Below, one piece after another: positions 32,862 to 44,674 of a stretch of 64,000 bases of DNA; position 1 is the first letter of the stretch, and each line of letters starts with the position of its first letter. The notes beneath the pieces were generated by a model. It was not told the origin of the DNA. It did not search any database and saw only the letters and a list, made by a program, of their open reading frames with translations. Source of the stretch: Proteles cristata cristata (lineage: Eukaryota; Chordata; Mammalia; Carnivora; Hyaenidae); assembly GCA_017311185.1 (NCBI GenBank), contig JAESUZ010005169.1, positions 299,001-363,000 of the forward strand, given 5' to 3'. The position numbers and the translations under genes are program-made.

Positions 32862-33412
32862 TTTTTTTAAAGACTCAACTTTGTTGAGGTATGATTTATA
32901 TAAAATGTACACACTCTGATTGTACAGTCTGATGGGTTTTGATACATGTATATATTTGTGAAACTAACATGGCGGTCAAGACATAGAATGTTTATTTTGC
33001 CCCAAATGTTCCTACCTGCTTCTCTGTAGTCATTTTCCTCCGCCCCCCACCCACGCCCTTATCTACTGCCTGATAGTAGAAGAGAGTTTTGGCTTTCGGT
33101 GATTTTATGTAAATGGGACCACATATATACATCTTTTTCACGTCATTTAAAAAAATTTACTTATGAAATATTTTTGAGATCTATTTATATTACTGGATGT
33201 ATCAATAGTTGTTTGTTTTTATTGCTAAGTTGTATTCTGTTGCATGTATATGCCACAATTAGTTTATCTATTCACTAGCTGATGGACATTTGGGTTGTTT
33301 GTAGTTTCTGACTATTAAGAGTGACACTTTCTAGAACATTTGTGTAGAAATCTTTATGTTAGCATATGTTTACAATTCTTTGTTTAAATACTTAGGAATG
33401 AAATTGCTGGCT
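32862..33412 (-). mobile_element. old L1 3' end (L1M type)
   Basis: Antisense 3' UTR and ORF2 end: 'aactttgttgaggtatgatttatataaaatgtacac...gatgggttttgatacatgtatatatttgtgaaac', '...tttatgtaaatgggaccacatatat', 'gttgcatgtatatgccacaattagtttatctattcactagctgatggacatttggg', to 'ggaatgaaattgctgg'. The frame is broken repeatedly. Confidence 0.85.
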
Positions 33413-33414
33413 TT

Positions 33415-34222
33415 GGATTCTAACTCAAACAATGCAACTATAGAAAGACATTTATTAGGAAGGAAAGAGACCGACTGGACTACAATATTTCCTGTAAAAA
33501 GAGGGAGCAAATATGAACATGTATATCTATTTGTATCCATTACAAAAGGAACAATGAAATAATAAATCAAATAGTAATAAAGATTATCTGTGAAGGTAGA
33601 GACAGAAAGTAGGAAGACAGAGTTCTCTGTACTTTGTTTTGTAGCTTGGATATGTAACTGCTTAATGTTTTATGGAGTTCAAATCAAATCAAATCAAAAC
33701 CAAAAATCCATTGTAGCAAATTAACCTAACTGTATAGCAAGTTGCTAGAATAACTGCACATAGAATAATTACTTCAAGTTATTTTAAAACAGTATTTTAA
33801 CTGTACAAACCTAAGACAAAAGGGAAAAAAAAACGAAGTCTTAAACAGCACTCAGAAGGTTTTGATATTATTATCTTGGAAAAATACATATCATGATAGA
33901 GCAAATATTAGTGAGATATTTTTAGGAATCATGATTTTCAGAGTAAGAGAAACAAGATCAGTTATACAAGTGAAATTTCTATAATTTTTAATATAAACTG
34001 ACAATATTAGAATGAATTCAGGATTTATTTTATCTTTATAAAATATGTAATTCTTATTTGTGTCCATTGAAAGACCTATAATTTGTAACAAAATCATAGC
34101 AATAGACGTCTCTAATGCAGAGATTATGATCCTTATAATAGTTTCACATGAAAGGAAACCAGACGTTTCTGGCAAAATGGCTGATTCCAAACCAGGAACA
34201 CAAAATAAGCAAGGAAGCTGTC
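33415..34222. other. AT-rich sequence, possibly old L1-related
   Basis: Contains (AAATC)n at 33680-33696 and many A/T runs. Its composition and the L1-like 3' terminus further right (about 35440) suggest a decayed LINE 3' region, but no conserved block proves it. Confidence 0.3.
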
Positions 34223-34238
34223 AGAAACTATTGGGATA

Positions 34239-34462
34239 GGGGCGCCTGGGTGGCTTAGTTGGTTAAGCGTCCAACTTTCGCTTGGGTCATGATCTCACGG
34301 TTCGTGGGTTCGAGCCCTGCGTCGGGCTCTGTGCTGACTGCCAGCTCAGAGCCTGGAGCCTGTTTCAGAGTCTGTGACTCCCTCTCTCTCTGACCCTCCC
34401 CTGATCACGCTGTCTCTCTCTCTCTCTCTCCTAGAAATAAATAAAAGTTTAAAAAAAAAAAA
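34239..34462 (+). mobile_element. young felid SINE
   Basis: Sense copy 'ggggcgcctgggtggcttagttggttaagcgtcc...' with pol III B box ggttcgagccc at 34307-34317. The tail is 'agaaataaataaaagtttaaaaaaaaaaaa'. Perfect 16-bp target duplication agaaactattgggata at 34223-34238 and 34463-34478. Variants 'ctttcgcttggg', 'ctgactgccagctcag' and 'tgtttcagagtctgtgactcc' are shared with the copy at 60415. Confidence 0.97.
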
Positions 34463-34479
34463 AGAAACTATTGGGATAA

Positions 34480-35445
34480 TGTAAAACAAACAATACAAAA
34501 CAAAGGACACACAGCCAACTTGAAGTGGCTCTAACTGGCCAAAGGTAGGTAATTTTATCACCAAGAAGAAAAACACCAACTTCCTGATACCAAGAAGATC
34601 AAATAAAATACATAAAAGTGTATGAATTCATAATAATGCTCAAAACCAAAACAGAATCTAATTGGTCAAGTAGAGAATTTGTTTGGATAATGAGTTATAG
34701 GGAAAACATGATAAATAAAGGGAAAGTTTCAAGCATTTATACTACCTTTCTCTTGGGCTGTTTTTCAGTGTAAATAGTAGTTAAGAAGAGAAAGTTTTTA
34801 TTTATAAAAGAATTGCAGCTAAAATAAAAAATAGAGCACTCAAAAAATGGAGTACTCAGACAATAGAAACATCCCGATGGGATGCAATATATACCATACA
34901 GCATAATGTTTGAAGTCATTTTTGCCAGAAAGTTCAATCTGAATCTAATCAAGGTTTTAGATTACAGGCAGCATAGGGACTAATGAAAAACGTTCAACTA
35001 TACCTTGAGGACATAATCAGCCAAATTCAGAATCTAGGAATTACTGTGGGGAAATGAACCAGTTTTTTTCAACAAATAAGAATTAATCCAAATGGTATGA
35101 TATAGGCTGAAGAGACATATCAATAGAATGTATGGACTTTGGGTTCTGATCCAAGCAAACCAAGTATTAAAAGACATTTTGGAGAAATTGGAGAAGACGA
35201 AGAAGTATGTACATGAGATTACAATAAGAAATTACTATAATTTGGGAGGGGGTTGAAAATGGCATTGAGGAAAAAAGACTATTGGTTAGAGACTAAAAAA
35301 TAGAGAAAGTAATAAGATTAATATGTTAACAGTTGTTAAATCCAGGTTACAAGTATCTGACAAGTACTATGTTCAGTACATTGTGCTTCCTATTTTTCCA
35401 TATTTTTAAAATTTGCTGCAATAAAATATAAAAATAAATAGAAAA
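34480..35445 (+). mobile_element. probable old L1 3' UTR
   Basis: AT-rich sequence with the L1M-like marker 'agttcaatctgaatctaatca' (34932-34952) and a 3' terminus 'catatttttaaaatttgctgcaataaaatataaaaataaa'. No ORF2 remains. The subfamily is not assignable by eye, and the left limit could extend beyond the young SINE. Confidence 0.45.
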
Positions 35446-35618
35446 TTGTTTTACATATCTACATTTATATTTGTTTAACAAATATAGATTAAGGTTACAA
35501 CATCATTGGAAGTATTTAAATTGGTAAGGATTAATAGAACAATAATGTTCAATATTGGTAAGTATGTTGCAAGATGGACATTGTCTTAGGCTGCTCATGA
35601 AGTCCAAATTTAATTGTA

Positions 35619-35779
35619 GGGGAGCCTGGGTGACTCAGTTGGTTAATCATCCAACTTCCGCTCAGGACATAATCTTATGATTGGTGAAGTTCTTGACTTT
35701 GAGGATTCTCCCTCTCCCTCTCTCTGCCTTTTCCCTGTGTGCATTCCTCTCTCTCTCCTTCTCAAAAATAAATAAACTT
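35619..35779 (+). mobile_element. felid SINE with internal deletion (outer copy)
   Basis: Head 'ggagcctgggtgactcagttggttaatc' to 'ctcaaaaataaataaactt'. It lacks most of the middle body ('ttggtgaagttcttgactttgaggattctccc'). One duplication, aaatttaattgta, at 35606-35618 and 36005-36017, brackets this copy together with the next one. Confidence 0.93.
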
Positions 35780-36004
35780 GGGGCGCCTGGGTGGCTCATT
35801 CGGTTAAGCCTCCAACTTTGGCTCAGGTCATGATCTCATGGTTAGTGGGTTCAAGCCCTGCGTCAGGCTCTGTGCTGACTGCCAGCTCAGAGCCTGGAGC
35901 CTGTTTCAGATTTTGTGTCTCCCTCTGTCTCTGACCCTCCCCTGCTCATGCTGTCTCTCTCTCAGAAATAAATAAAACATTTAAAAATTTTTAAAAAATA
36001 AAAT
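35780..36004 (+). mobile_element. felid SINE inserted in the tail of another SINE
   Basis: Complete sense copy 'ggggcgcctgggtggctcattcggttaagcc...aataaataaaacatttaaaaat'. It sits directly after the A-rich tail of the SINE at 35619, and the residual A/T-rich 'ttttaaaaaataaaataa' after it is probably the rest of that tail. Confidence 0.94.
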
Positions 36005-36017
36005 AAATTTAATTGTA

Positions 36018-37343
36018 AACAAGCAAAATTTCCATAAAGCAATTAGGTGATACAAGTCTTAAAAAAGTTTATGCTTTCTGTGTGAATAAATAACACACGC
36101 TTTTATTAATTATTCATTTTGTTAGTTCAATATAGTCACATGTAGGATTAGAGTAACACTTTATTGAATCAAGTTCCATTAATGTAAAATCTGCAACGTT
36201 TCGTTTCAAATATCCTAGACCAAATGCACTGTTCTTCTGCCTCTATGGGTTTAATAAATTAAACTATGGTCTAAATAAAATGACAAGGCTTACTTAATTT
36301 TAAGTAAGGAAAATAAGCTTAAAAAGGTGTTTCCTTTTTAAAAAGTTAATATGTTAACATCAAGTGATTCTTTCCTATTTATACACTAGAATTTAATACT
36401 ACAATTAATTCTTTTTTTTTTTGTCAGACTAAATGTATTTGAACCAAGGTAATTTTGTTTTTTATCTTTTCAAACACTCATAATGCACAATTAGAAACGA
36501 TTTAATTTTTTAAGGAAAATTTGCTTATCTTGAGGAGTGTTGGATAAGAGGGTATTGTTTGTTACATATATCCAATAGTTTGCATATTTTTTACCTAGCA
36601 TTCTGGCACTCAGATCCAATTATTCTTGCATTAGGAGTTTATTTAAAAATAAGGCAGAAGAGAAAGCCATATTGCTATTATTTCTCAAATTGCAATAAGA
36701 AATGATGACTTTGCACTGTGGCATTGTTAAGAGAATTCTTACCATCCTCAAAGTACAATAACACCAACAGGTAGCTCTTATTGTTTCACATTGTGATTTG
36801 AATTCTGTATCATTGCTATATTCAAAATCTTTTTATTATAATTGGATTTTGGGTCTTTCTCTTCTCTGTATTCTATTTTCTCTTCTTGTTCTGTCTTTAT
36901 CTTACATTTTCCTTGGTGGTAGTAGGAGATGGTTCACAAGGGAGAGAATTTTTTCTGTTCATTAAGTAATCTCAGACAGAGAAAAAGTTTTCTTTATGTT
37001 TCAGGCAGGAAAATTTCATTCTGCCTTGGGTAAGTAAAAATTGAACCCCATCCCCTCGTTGTATGTTCAATTTAAAGCTTTGAATAATTTTCTAACCAAA
37101 AGACTCATTTCCCTAGTTTGTAAGGGCTATAGGATTAGGTAAAAATAAGTGTTTGTAATGAAAAACAGTGAGTGTCTGTAGGACCCATAATAGCCTTAAC
37201 AAACATTTCCACACTCAAGGATTGAAAGGTTCTCATGGATTGAGTGTGTTAGCCTTTGACTTCTCGTATTTTAAAAAAGTATTATGAAAAGACAATGTAA
37301 TATTCATATAGCTACTCTAGAGACAGCTTTCGTGTAGAAAGAA
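36018..37343. other. repeat-free AT-rich stretch
   Basis: About 1.3 kb with no transposon recognised. Segments such as 'agaaatgatgactttgcactgtggcattgttaag' (36699-36732) look like ordinary unique DNA. A candidate for a conservation check only. Confidence 0.4.
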
Positions 37344-37357
37344 AAGAGTTTCTTTTT

Positions 37358-37552
37358 TAAATTATTAATGTTTATTTATTATTGAGACAGAGACAAACAG
37401 AGCATGAGTTGGGGAGGGGCAAAGAGAGAGGGAGACACAGAATCCAAAGCTGTCAACACAGAGCCCGACGCAGGACTTGAACCCACTAACATGTGGGATC
37501 ATGACCTGAGCCAAAGTCAGATGCCCAACCAACTGAGCCACCCAGGCACCCT
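37358..37552 (-). mobile_element. felid SINE, small internal deletion
   Basis: Antisense copy; 'aatccaaagctgtcaacacagagcccgacgcag' lacks the 'aggctccaggctctgag' piece. Target duplication aagagtttcttttt at 37344-37357 and 37553-37566. Confidence 0.94.
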
Positions 37553-37566
37553 AAGAGTTTCTTTTT

Positions 37567-39774
37567 GTTAAGGCCTAAAAATAACATTAGACGTAAACAT
37601 TAAACATTATGCTCTGACTGCGGCCTCAATAATGAAATGGAAATAAGCAGCTCATCACTGTAGTCACATCCAACTAGAAATACCACCGTATTTTGGTCGG
37701 ATACACAACAAAGAATGCAGGTTTGCATGCGCAGTTTACCTGCCTTCTGCAGGCACTGTAAACTTCCTGGGACTTTTTGGATATATGTAAATTTTTCTAC
37801 ATTTTTCCTTCAGCATCCTTTTTGGAAAGTACATTTCAGAGATAGGCTGTGTAAAAGTCCCTAGATCCAGGAGGAAATTAAGCCCATTCTGCAGTCCCAG
37901 CCACAAGATGGTGAGGTGAGTCTCATAAATCCATAGGTCAGGCTGATGATCTCTTGCCTCTGGACCTTCAGACCAAATTTAGAAATGTGAGAACCCTGAG
38001 GAATGCTGATCCAGTGTCTCTCTCTCAATACCAAATTTCACAAAAGAAAAAAGCGACATACTAAATGCTCTCTCCAGTGTTTGCAAAGAAGCAAAGTTAT
38101 CTACTTAATTTTGACTTTGTGACTCTTAACTTCTGCATGAAGACCCCCTCCTATCTCCTGAAGGAGACTTTTCTCCATCCTCATGCTCAAGTGCCTCTGA
38201 CTTTTTGTTCTTCCCCCCCACCCCCCCACTGCCTGAATTCTTCCTTTTGCTAACAGTATATTCCAGTCTTGTCAAAATTTCTGTAAGGTGAAAACGGACA
38301 TAAAAATAAGTCAGTTAAACACAAATCATATTTCCTTTCTTTTCCTTTTTGGAGAGGGTTATTATGCTTGAGAATAAGAAAATACTTTAGAATATTATGT
38401 TTTTAGGCTTAGAAAATATGTATAAATGTTTTGGTAGATAAGTTAGAGGAATATAAACTAAATGCTAGTTAAATTTGCAATTTGTTGAACCACGTATCAG
38501 AAAAAATTATTGATTAACAGATTTATATAAAATTAAAGAAGCCTTTCCTAACATTGCTAAAATCCTATATTCATGTAGTCATGGTCAATATTTTTATTAA
38601 TGAGTTCTGTGAAGATAGAATATTTCTTACATAGTATATTAAGCGCTTGTCGTCTATCAACTAATCCTAATTCAACCCTGAGAGGTAGATGTTATTACTA
38701 GAGATTTTTATTTCATACATTTATAGTTAAATTCTACCATTTATGTGTGCTTTTAGCCACTCAGAGCATCCTTGAGAAATCATGGTTGTCAACTACTAAG
38801 AAGATGAACAACTGAGTGTAAGAGCTGCTTCTCTATGGGGTCAGACTGGGCAAGGAAACTTGGCAGAGGACTTTTCTCCTTATCAGAAATAACTCAGCTC
38901 ACCTGGCTATCTATGCATGTGAACATTCCACGTGTGTCCCTAGAAGTGATATGCGTGGTGGGAATGTTAGATGCTTGCTCCACAATAAGTCACCAAAACA
39001 ATCTGTGCTAGGGTGAAGCTGGATTTATTTTTGCTCAATAAGAGAGACTATTGCCTGGGCAGAGAAAACGTCAGTACTGTCTCAGAGAGGGGAAGGCAAA
39101 CTTGGGACATTTATTGAGATGCTGAAGTCTGGTTTGAGGCAGATCTTTCTGCGTAGAGGCTTAGTTTCAGCTATGTCAGAAACATAACATAATAGCTCAT
39201 GTTAGTGGACATAGCTAGAGAGAGATTTTGAGACAAAGAGCTTTGGGATATAAACTGTCATTGATACTTTCTATGGAAAAATTGATGAAGTTTAGGAAGT
39301 TTGTGGAATCAGCAAAGGAGATATCTGCAACTTACCTTTCTCAGCAAGAGATCCCTAGAGTCTTAAAATTATGTTGATGTAGACAGTGAGAGAGTCAAGT
39401 CATGATGATATAGGCAGTAAGCTGTATAGATGGCCTTTATTCTGAAGCTAAACTTCCTATAACATATTAAATAAAGGGAAGAAAAAAATTTTTATTTCTT
39501 AGGTTTGATTGAAAGTTATAAAATGAAATTTAACCAAAGGCAAAGTTAAGTGGACCATACAAATATGGAATGAAGATGATCTGACTCAATAGTAATTCAT
39601 TTGTTGAAGGTAGATAGGGGAGAACCCAAGTCAGACCCTTGATGCTTCATTTGACTCTAACTCATAAAATCGGCAGTGTGTGATGGTTCCATAGGGTAAC
39701 ACATTTTGAGGTGGGTTAATGAGGTGTATTAAATGATTTGCAAACTAATAGCCCAGCATTCATCTGACTCAACT
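37567..39774. other. mostly unique sequence
   Basis: A C-run 'ccccccacccccccac' lies at about 38214-38229. A weak antisense MIR-like match is at 38640-38720 ('ttaagcgcttgtcg...ctaatcctaattcaaccctgagaggtagatgttatt'). No exon is recognised. Confidence 0.4.
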
Positions 39775-39816
39775 TATCCATCCATCCATCCAGCCAGCCA
39801 GCCAGCCAGCCATCCA
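39775..39816 (+). repeat. (ATCC)n(AGCC)n compound microsatellite
   Basis: About four ATCC units followed by five AGCC units, then ATCC. Confidence 0.92.
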
Positions 39817-39819
39817 ATA

Positions 39820-40200
39820 ACTTATTAATTATCTGAGCAAATGGTGTTTCCTGGGGATTTATAGTTCTCTGGAACTGGCTGTGAGGAAAGGGAGAAGCCA
39901 ATGTAGTTCAGGTTCCTCGAATATCCACATAAGCAATCCCATTCTTTTGTTTGCCAGAGGGTTGTGCAACTAAACCCAATTTGAAAGTAATTGCCTTGGA
40001 GCTTATATGTTCTACTTCATGCAAAAGGATGTCTTTTCTTGGTTGGGGAAACAATTTAAAATGGCTACTTTGTGTAGGCTAGAAATCTACTGCAGTGATA
40101 ATGGGAAATTAAAAGAAAGCAAAAGACAATGTAGGGCCTACTTTTATATTTGATAGTCATTGATAATCGTTTAACTACAAATATGAGATTCAGGTCCTGC
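39820..40200. other. unique sequence without recognised element
   Basis: Nothing recognised. Confidence 0.4.
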
Positions 40201-40204
40201 ATTC

Positions 40205-40315
40205 AATTAAACTCTGAGCTCCTTGGGGACAAAGGCTAATTCTCACTGATTATCTGTGACTGTATCTTGTATAGGCTTAACATATCTCAATAGTCTTTGG
40301 TTGACTGGAACTGTG
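40205..40315 (+). mobile_element. L2 3'-end fragment
   Basis: 'actctgagctccttggggacaaaggctaattctcactgattatctgtgactgtatcttgtataggcttaacatatctcaatagt' parallels L2 '...gactgtgagctccttgagggcagggactgtgtct...catagtagg...caataaat'. Confidence 0.68.
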
Positions 40316-40544
40316 GTAACTGAGGTAATTGTGGTAAGCTGAACATAATCTTTTTGTGTATAAGTATTACTGAGAGATTTGTAAACAGTCACGTCCTAGA
40401 GTGTGGTATAAAATGAATACATGGTGCATGAAATAGGAAGTACTTAATCTCTTCTTAGAGCTGGGAAGGGTTTGACATAGCAGCAGGCATTAATGAGGTT
40501 CAGCACACACTACTCCAACATATAGCATCTTGGCATATTGGATA

Positions 40545-41027
40545 TGTTAAGCTGAAAAAATCTGAGAGAACAGCAGAAGCAGGAAGGTCATTCTGAGCTC
40601 CTCTCTTTCCCCTTTCTTCCCTGAAACAGGTAATAAAACTCTCCTGTGAAAGGACCATCCCTGTATTGAGAGGAAGGAAGATATTTTTATCACCAGAGAC
40701 AGGGAATTTGGGGTCTGAGAAATTTGTATCAACAAAACTTATTAAACTTACCCTTTTCTTCCTCGTTACCTCTTCACCATTAACTATCCCTAACCTGACC
40801 TCCTTTGTCTCGTTAATTCTTCACTCATGTGATATTTCTTTTCTAAATGTTAAAAAAGCTTCCTGCTCTGGTCACTTCTTTGGGTATTTATTCTCTTGTA
40901 AAGTCTCCTATGTACATGTAAAAATTCACTAAAATGGGTACGCTTGTCTCTTGTTAATTTGTTGGTTTAATTTTCAGATGCAGCTTGAGACCTTAAGAGT
41001 GTCAGGAAAATGTTTTCCTTCCCTATA
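40545..41027 (+). mobile_element. solitary ERV-type LTR
   Basis: Begins TG (tgttaagctgaaaaaatc) and shows LTR-like blocks: 'taataaaactctcctgtgaaaggaccatccctgta', 'cttacccttttcttcctcgttacctcttcaccattaactatcc', 'gtacatgtaaaaattcactaaaatgggtacgcttgtctcttgttaatttg' (the R/U5 poly(A) region), ending 'gttttccttccctata'. The flanks ggata (40540-40544) and ggatt (41028-41032) are a plausible 5-bp target duplication. No internal retroviral sequence adjoins it. Family not named. Confidence 0.6.
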
Positions 41028-41032
41028 GGATT

Positions 41033-41777
41033 TTCCAGACCAAGAAGCAGAGGAAGACTGTGGTGAAAGTCATAAGTAAAACAGCATAACATGATCAAGC
41101 CTCAGCAAGTAGTTTTGCTGGAGCAAGGGATATATGTAACAGTGCAGCAGAGAAGACTGGGGATTTAAGCAGGAAGCAGCTTGTCAGTGGCCATGGATGT
41201 TATAGTCAGGAGTTGGGACTTGCTCTCACATGCACTAGAGGCACTATCTAAGTGGAAATGTTAAAAGATAATTTTCAAAAAAAAAAGAATAAAATCATGA
41301 CTCTGTACAGGTCTAAAAATGAACACATGTTAAGAATTTACTTAAATCATGAGGGAACCAGGCAGATGTTAAAATGGATTCATAAATGAAGTCCAAAAAG
41401 CACAAATTTATACGGAGTAAAGGAATGTTGAAATCAATGTGTTACAGAGATAAAACTGTGCTTTTCCACAATGAAGAAGGGAAATCAATTGAATCACTAC
41501 CAGACAGGCCAGGATTTGTTTATAGATCAGTTATCTAAAGCTTACAATGCTTAAAAGTAATTTAAAGATAATATAAAATTAGAATTGATTAATCTAGACT
41601 TGTGTCTTCTAGACAATTCTTAGTCTTTCACTGAAACACAAATTGTCTTTTCTATGTTGACTTCTCTAGTTTGTGTTTTGAAAGACTATGCAATGCTGTA
41701 GAGTGATGAGAAAAGAACTAGGGAAATAGAGATGGAATGATTGAACAGAGTACGGATGAAAATGAAGAAATGGAGTT
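41033..41777. other. unassigned sequence
   Basis: The part 41040-41230 has some resemblance to decayed L2 in antisense, too weak to call. The rest is AT-rich. Confidence 0.35.
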
Positions 41778-41794
41778 AAGAAATGATGGAGCTA

Positions 41795-42010
41795 GGGGCA
41801 CCTGGGTGGCTCAGTTCGTTGAGCATCTGACTTTGGCTCAGGTCATGATCTCGTGTTTCGTGGTTTGAGCCCCACATCGGGCTCTGTGCTGACAGCTAGC
41901 TCAGAGCCTGGAGCCTGTCTTCAGATTCTGTGTCTCCCTCTCTCTCTGACCCTCCCCTGCTCATGCTGTCTCTATCTCTTTCTCAAAAATAAATAAAACA
42001 TAAAAAAAAA
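41795..42010 (+). mobile_element. felid tRNA-derived SINE
   Basis: Sense copy 'ggggcacctgggtggctcagttcgtt...aaaaataaataaaacataaaaaaaaaa'. Target duplication 41778-41794 / 42011-42027 (aagaaatgatggagcta / aagaaatgatggagtta, 16 of 17). Confidence 0.96.
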
Positions 42011-42059
42011 AAGAAATGATGGAGTTAGAAATTATGTGACTTAGAAAGTGATTGAAACT

Positions 42060-42340
42060 AGATGCTGAGGAAGAGGAAGTTTCCTACTTGGGTCACTGGA
42101 TAAATTGTCTTGCTAAGATCCAATGTAAGAAAAAAAAAATAGAGTAAGTATGAAGAGAATAATGATAGTTTAGTTTTAGGGACCATGGAGTTTGATGTGC
42201 CTTTGAGATATCCAGGAAGAGATGCTTAGTTGGTAGTTGTTAGGAAACAGATCAGCACCACAAATATAAATTTAGGAACCATCAGTGAATCAGTGACTCT
42301 AAGTTTTGTGTATGAATAGGGACTTTCAGAAATAGTAAGA
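42060..42340 (-). mobile_element. L2 remnant (body)
   Basis: 'gagtttgatgtgcctttgagatatccaggaagagatgcttagttggtagttgttagg...caaatataaatttaggaaccatcagtga' follows the antisense L2 body ('...gagatgcctattagacatccaagtggagatg...cagttgg...gatataaatttgggagtcatcagca'). Confidence 0.65.
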
Positions 42341-42480
42341 AAGGGAGAAGTCTGGGACAATATTTCTGCTGGATATCAACTTAAATAATGCCAAACGAAG
42401 GGGACACTCATAGAAGGTGAGATGGAATTTAGAGAGGTTAAGTGGAGAATGAGAAGAAAACATGTCATGGTAGCCATATT

Positions 42481-43065
42481 AGTCATCTATTATTTATCTA
42501 ATACTGTATAATAATTAAAGCCCAACTTAGCACTTAAAACAATAAACATTCCACCTAGCTTCTGAGAGTCAGGAATCTGGGTGCTGCTTCTCTGGGTGGT
42601 TTGGGCTCAGTGTCTCTGACAACGTGACAGTCAAGATGTTGGCCAGGATTGCAATCATCTCAGAGGGAGGCCTCAGGTCCTTACTGGTTGTTGGCTGGAG
42701 GCCTTTGTTCCTTGTTGTGTGAATCTCTCCAGGGGTGGTCTGAATGACTTCACAATCTGGCAGCTGGATTCCCTAAGGATATGTGATAAGAGAGTGATAG
42801 AGATAGGGAAAAACAGGATGAGAGAGAGGAGAGAGGAGAGAAGAGAGAAGAGAGAGAGAGAGAGAGAGAATACTTAAGTGAGACAGCCCAAGACTGAAAG
42901 TGGAGGCTTTTAAAGCCTAATCTCTGTAGTAATTTATCATTGTTTCTTCCATATGCTATTCATCACACAAACCAACCTTGGTCCAATGTGGAAACAGTCT
43001 AAATAAGGGTGTGAATAGCAGAAGGTGCTGATCCTTGGGGGTCATCATGGAGACTGGCTACACAG
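42481..43065 (+). mobile_element. ancient LTR-like repeat, second copy of the 3595 type
   Basis: 'cttagcacttaaaacaataaacattc...ttctgagagtcaggaatctgggtgctgcttctctgggtggtt...gacagtcaagatgttggccaggattgcaatcatctcagagg...' to 'tccaatgtggaaacagtctaaataagggtgtgaatagcagaagg...tgggggtcatcatggagactggctacaca'. Same consensus as 3595-4165, better preserved. A (GA)n block interrupts it. Confidence 0.72.
42819..42869 (+). repeat. (GA)n low-complexity tract
   Basis: GAGAG/AGAAG units ending in about ten GA repeats, inside the ancient LTR-like repeat where the consensus is itself purine-rich. Confidence 0.92.
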
Positions 43066-43079
43066 AAGCTAAGGAAGAA

Positions 43080-43635
43080 GAGTTAGAAGACAGAAGCACT
43101 AAACAAATACTTTAACAATATTGCCATCATAGTCTATCTTTTGAAAATGACATTTACACATTAGAGTATAACTGGATAGTGAAGATTCTATAAATTGGAT
43201 TCTACAAAGAGGACATTAGGGCTATGTGGATGTTTATGGCAGAGAAGAGAATTAGGAAGCATATGCTGGCTATGTTAAAATATCTTTAGGGCTATCATCT
43301 TTGCCTTTAAAGCTCCATATTTTTCAGGTTCTTCAAATTCCTTGAAAACACTTAGGCGATGGAAATGGCTGATGATTCATGAGAAAGATTCACAGGGCTA
43401 GGAAACAGCCTTAATAAGCACAGAATTTATGCCTCACAAATAATGGAGGAACATTCTGGTTATGATCATAGGTGCATAGTCAAGTTTGGAGAATTGAAAC
43501 GGCTCTGGATACACCATAATGTTTTGGCTGAATCTGACTATCTCTAAGCATCAAGGAGTAATTGATCCTAATGATTATAGTGACTGAGAAAATCTCCATT
43601 ACTGCTAACCACCAACGGAGTCCTCTCTTCTATTT
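43080..43635. other. unique sequence without recognised element
   Basis: No repeat or coding signal recognised. Confidence 0.4.
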
Positions 43636-43639
43636 TTGT

Positions 43640-44170
43640 TTAGTCATTGTTTCCACCGCTTTGTAACTTTTGCTTATTCGTAACTTCCGCTCTGTTATGT
43701 TCTTCCTACTATCTTCTGTATGTGTGTCTACAGGCTTGTGTCACATGCTATCTGAATGGAAGTCTCTACCACCTCTTCCACTCTCCCGTCATGGCTTTCC
43801 GTTCTCTCACTTCAGTTTATTCCTGACTTCCTAGCAGTTACCCCTATTTAACATGGTATTTATTTGTTGCTTGTTTGTTTGTTTGTTTACAGAGAGCAGG
43901 GGAGGGGCAGATAGAGCAAGGGAGATAGAGAATATCCAAAGCAGGCTCCATACTCAGTGTGGAGCCCTATTCTGGGCTCACTCTCACAACCATGACATCC
44001 TGACCTGAGCCAAAATCAAGAGTCGGATGCATAACTGACTGAGCGGCCAGGTGCCTCATTCATTTTACTCTCTTTTGGAATGTAGCCACATGAAATCAAG
44101 TTTTGATTTTTTTTTACAGTTCTGTCCTGGCATATCAGGGACTCAATAATCATTTTTGAAATTAACTGAT
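43640..44170 (+). mobile_element. probable L2 3' part, split by a SINE
   Basis: The right piece 'tacagttctgtcctggcatatcagggactcaataatcatttttgaaattaactgatg' resembles the L2 3' terminus. The C/T-rich left piece 43640-43857 has the composition of the preceding L2 body. The antisense SINE lies between them. Confidence 0.45.
43858..44057 (-). mobile_element. felid SINE, diverged
   Basis: The tail side has become (TTTG)n ('gcttgtttgtttgtttgttta'), then 'gagcaggggaggggcag...ccgac'-type body and 'gactgagcggccaggtgcc'. No clear target duplication. Confidence 0.88.
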
Positions 44171-44464
44171 GTGATGTATTTTACTAAAACCACGAATACT
44201 TTCTCTGATCTGATTGGAGGTAATTTCTTTGGGCAAGGCAGGTTCCCCTATCTGCTGTAGTGTCATAGGTTTTCTGGACTTCATCATACGGAATAAAATA
44301 ATTACAAAATATGACTTCTTTTAAGAAATAATCATTTTTCACTTTCAGAAGTGTTTACTATTTAAAGACATATTAAAATTAAAAGTTAGAAATGTAGTAT
44401 CGTACATACCTTTAATCATGAAACTTCAAAAATTTTAACTTGCGTTAAGAAAATAAGATATCTT

Positions 44465-44674
44465 GGGACATCTGGGTGGCTCAGTCAGTTAAGCCTCTGA
44501 CTTCAGCTTAGGTCATAATCTCGCCGTTCTTGAGTTCAAGTCCATTATTGGTCTTTCTGCTGTAAGACCAGAACTGGCTTGGGTTCGGATCCCCCGTCTC
44601 CCTCTCTCCTTGCCCTCACCTCTGCCCAAGGGCATAGTCTCTCTCTCTCAAAAATAAACACACATTAAAAAAAA
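44465..44674 (+). mobile_element. felid SINE, diverged
   Basis: Sense copy 'gggacatctgggtggctcagtcagttaagcc...', with an altered middle ('tgtaagaccagaactggcttgggttcggatcc') and tail 'aaaaataaacacacatt'. Target duplication 44449-44464 / 44675-44690 (gaaaataagatatctt / gagaataaaacatctt, 13 of 16). Confidence 0.92.

Noticed and set aside
34239..34317. tRNA-like head with A and B boxes that could be called a tRNA gene
   Set aside because: It is the 5' part of a SINE with body and A-tail inside a target duplication; no cloverleaf-competent mature tRNA is present.
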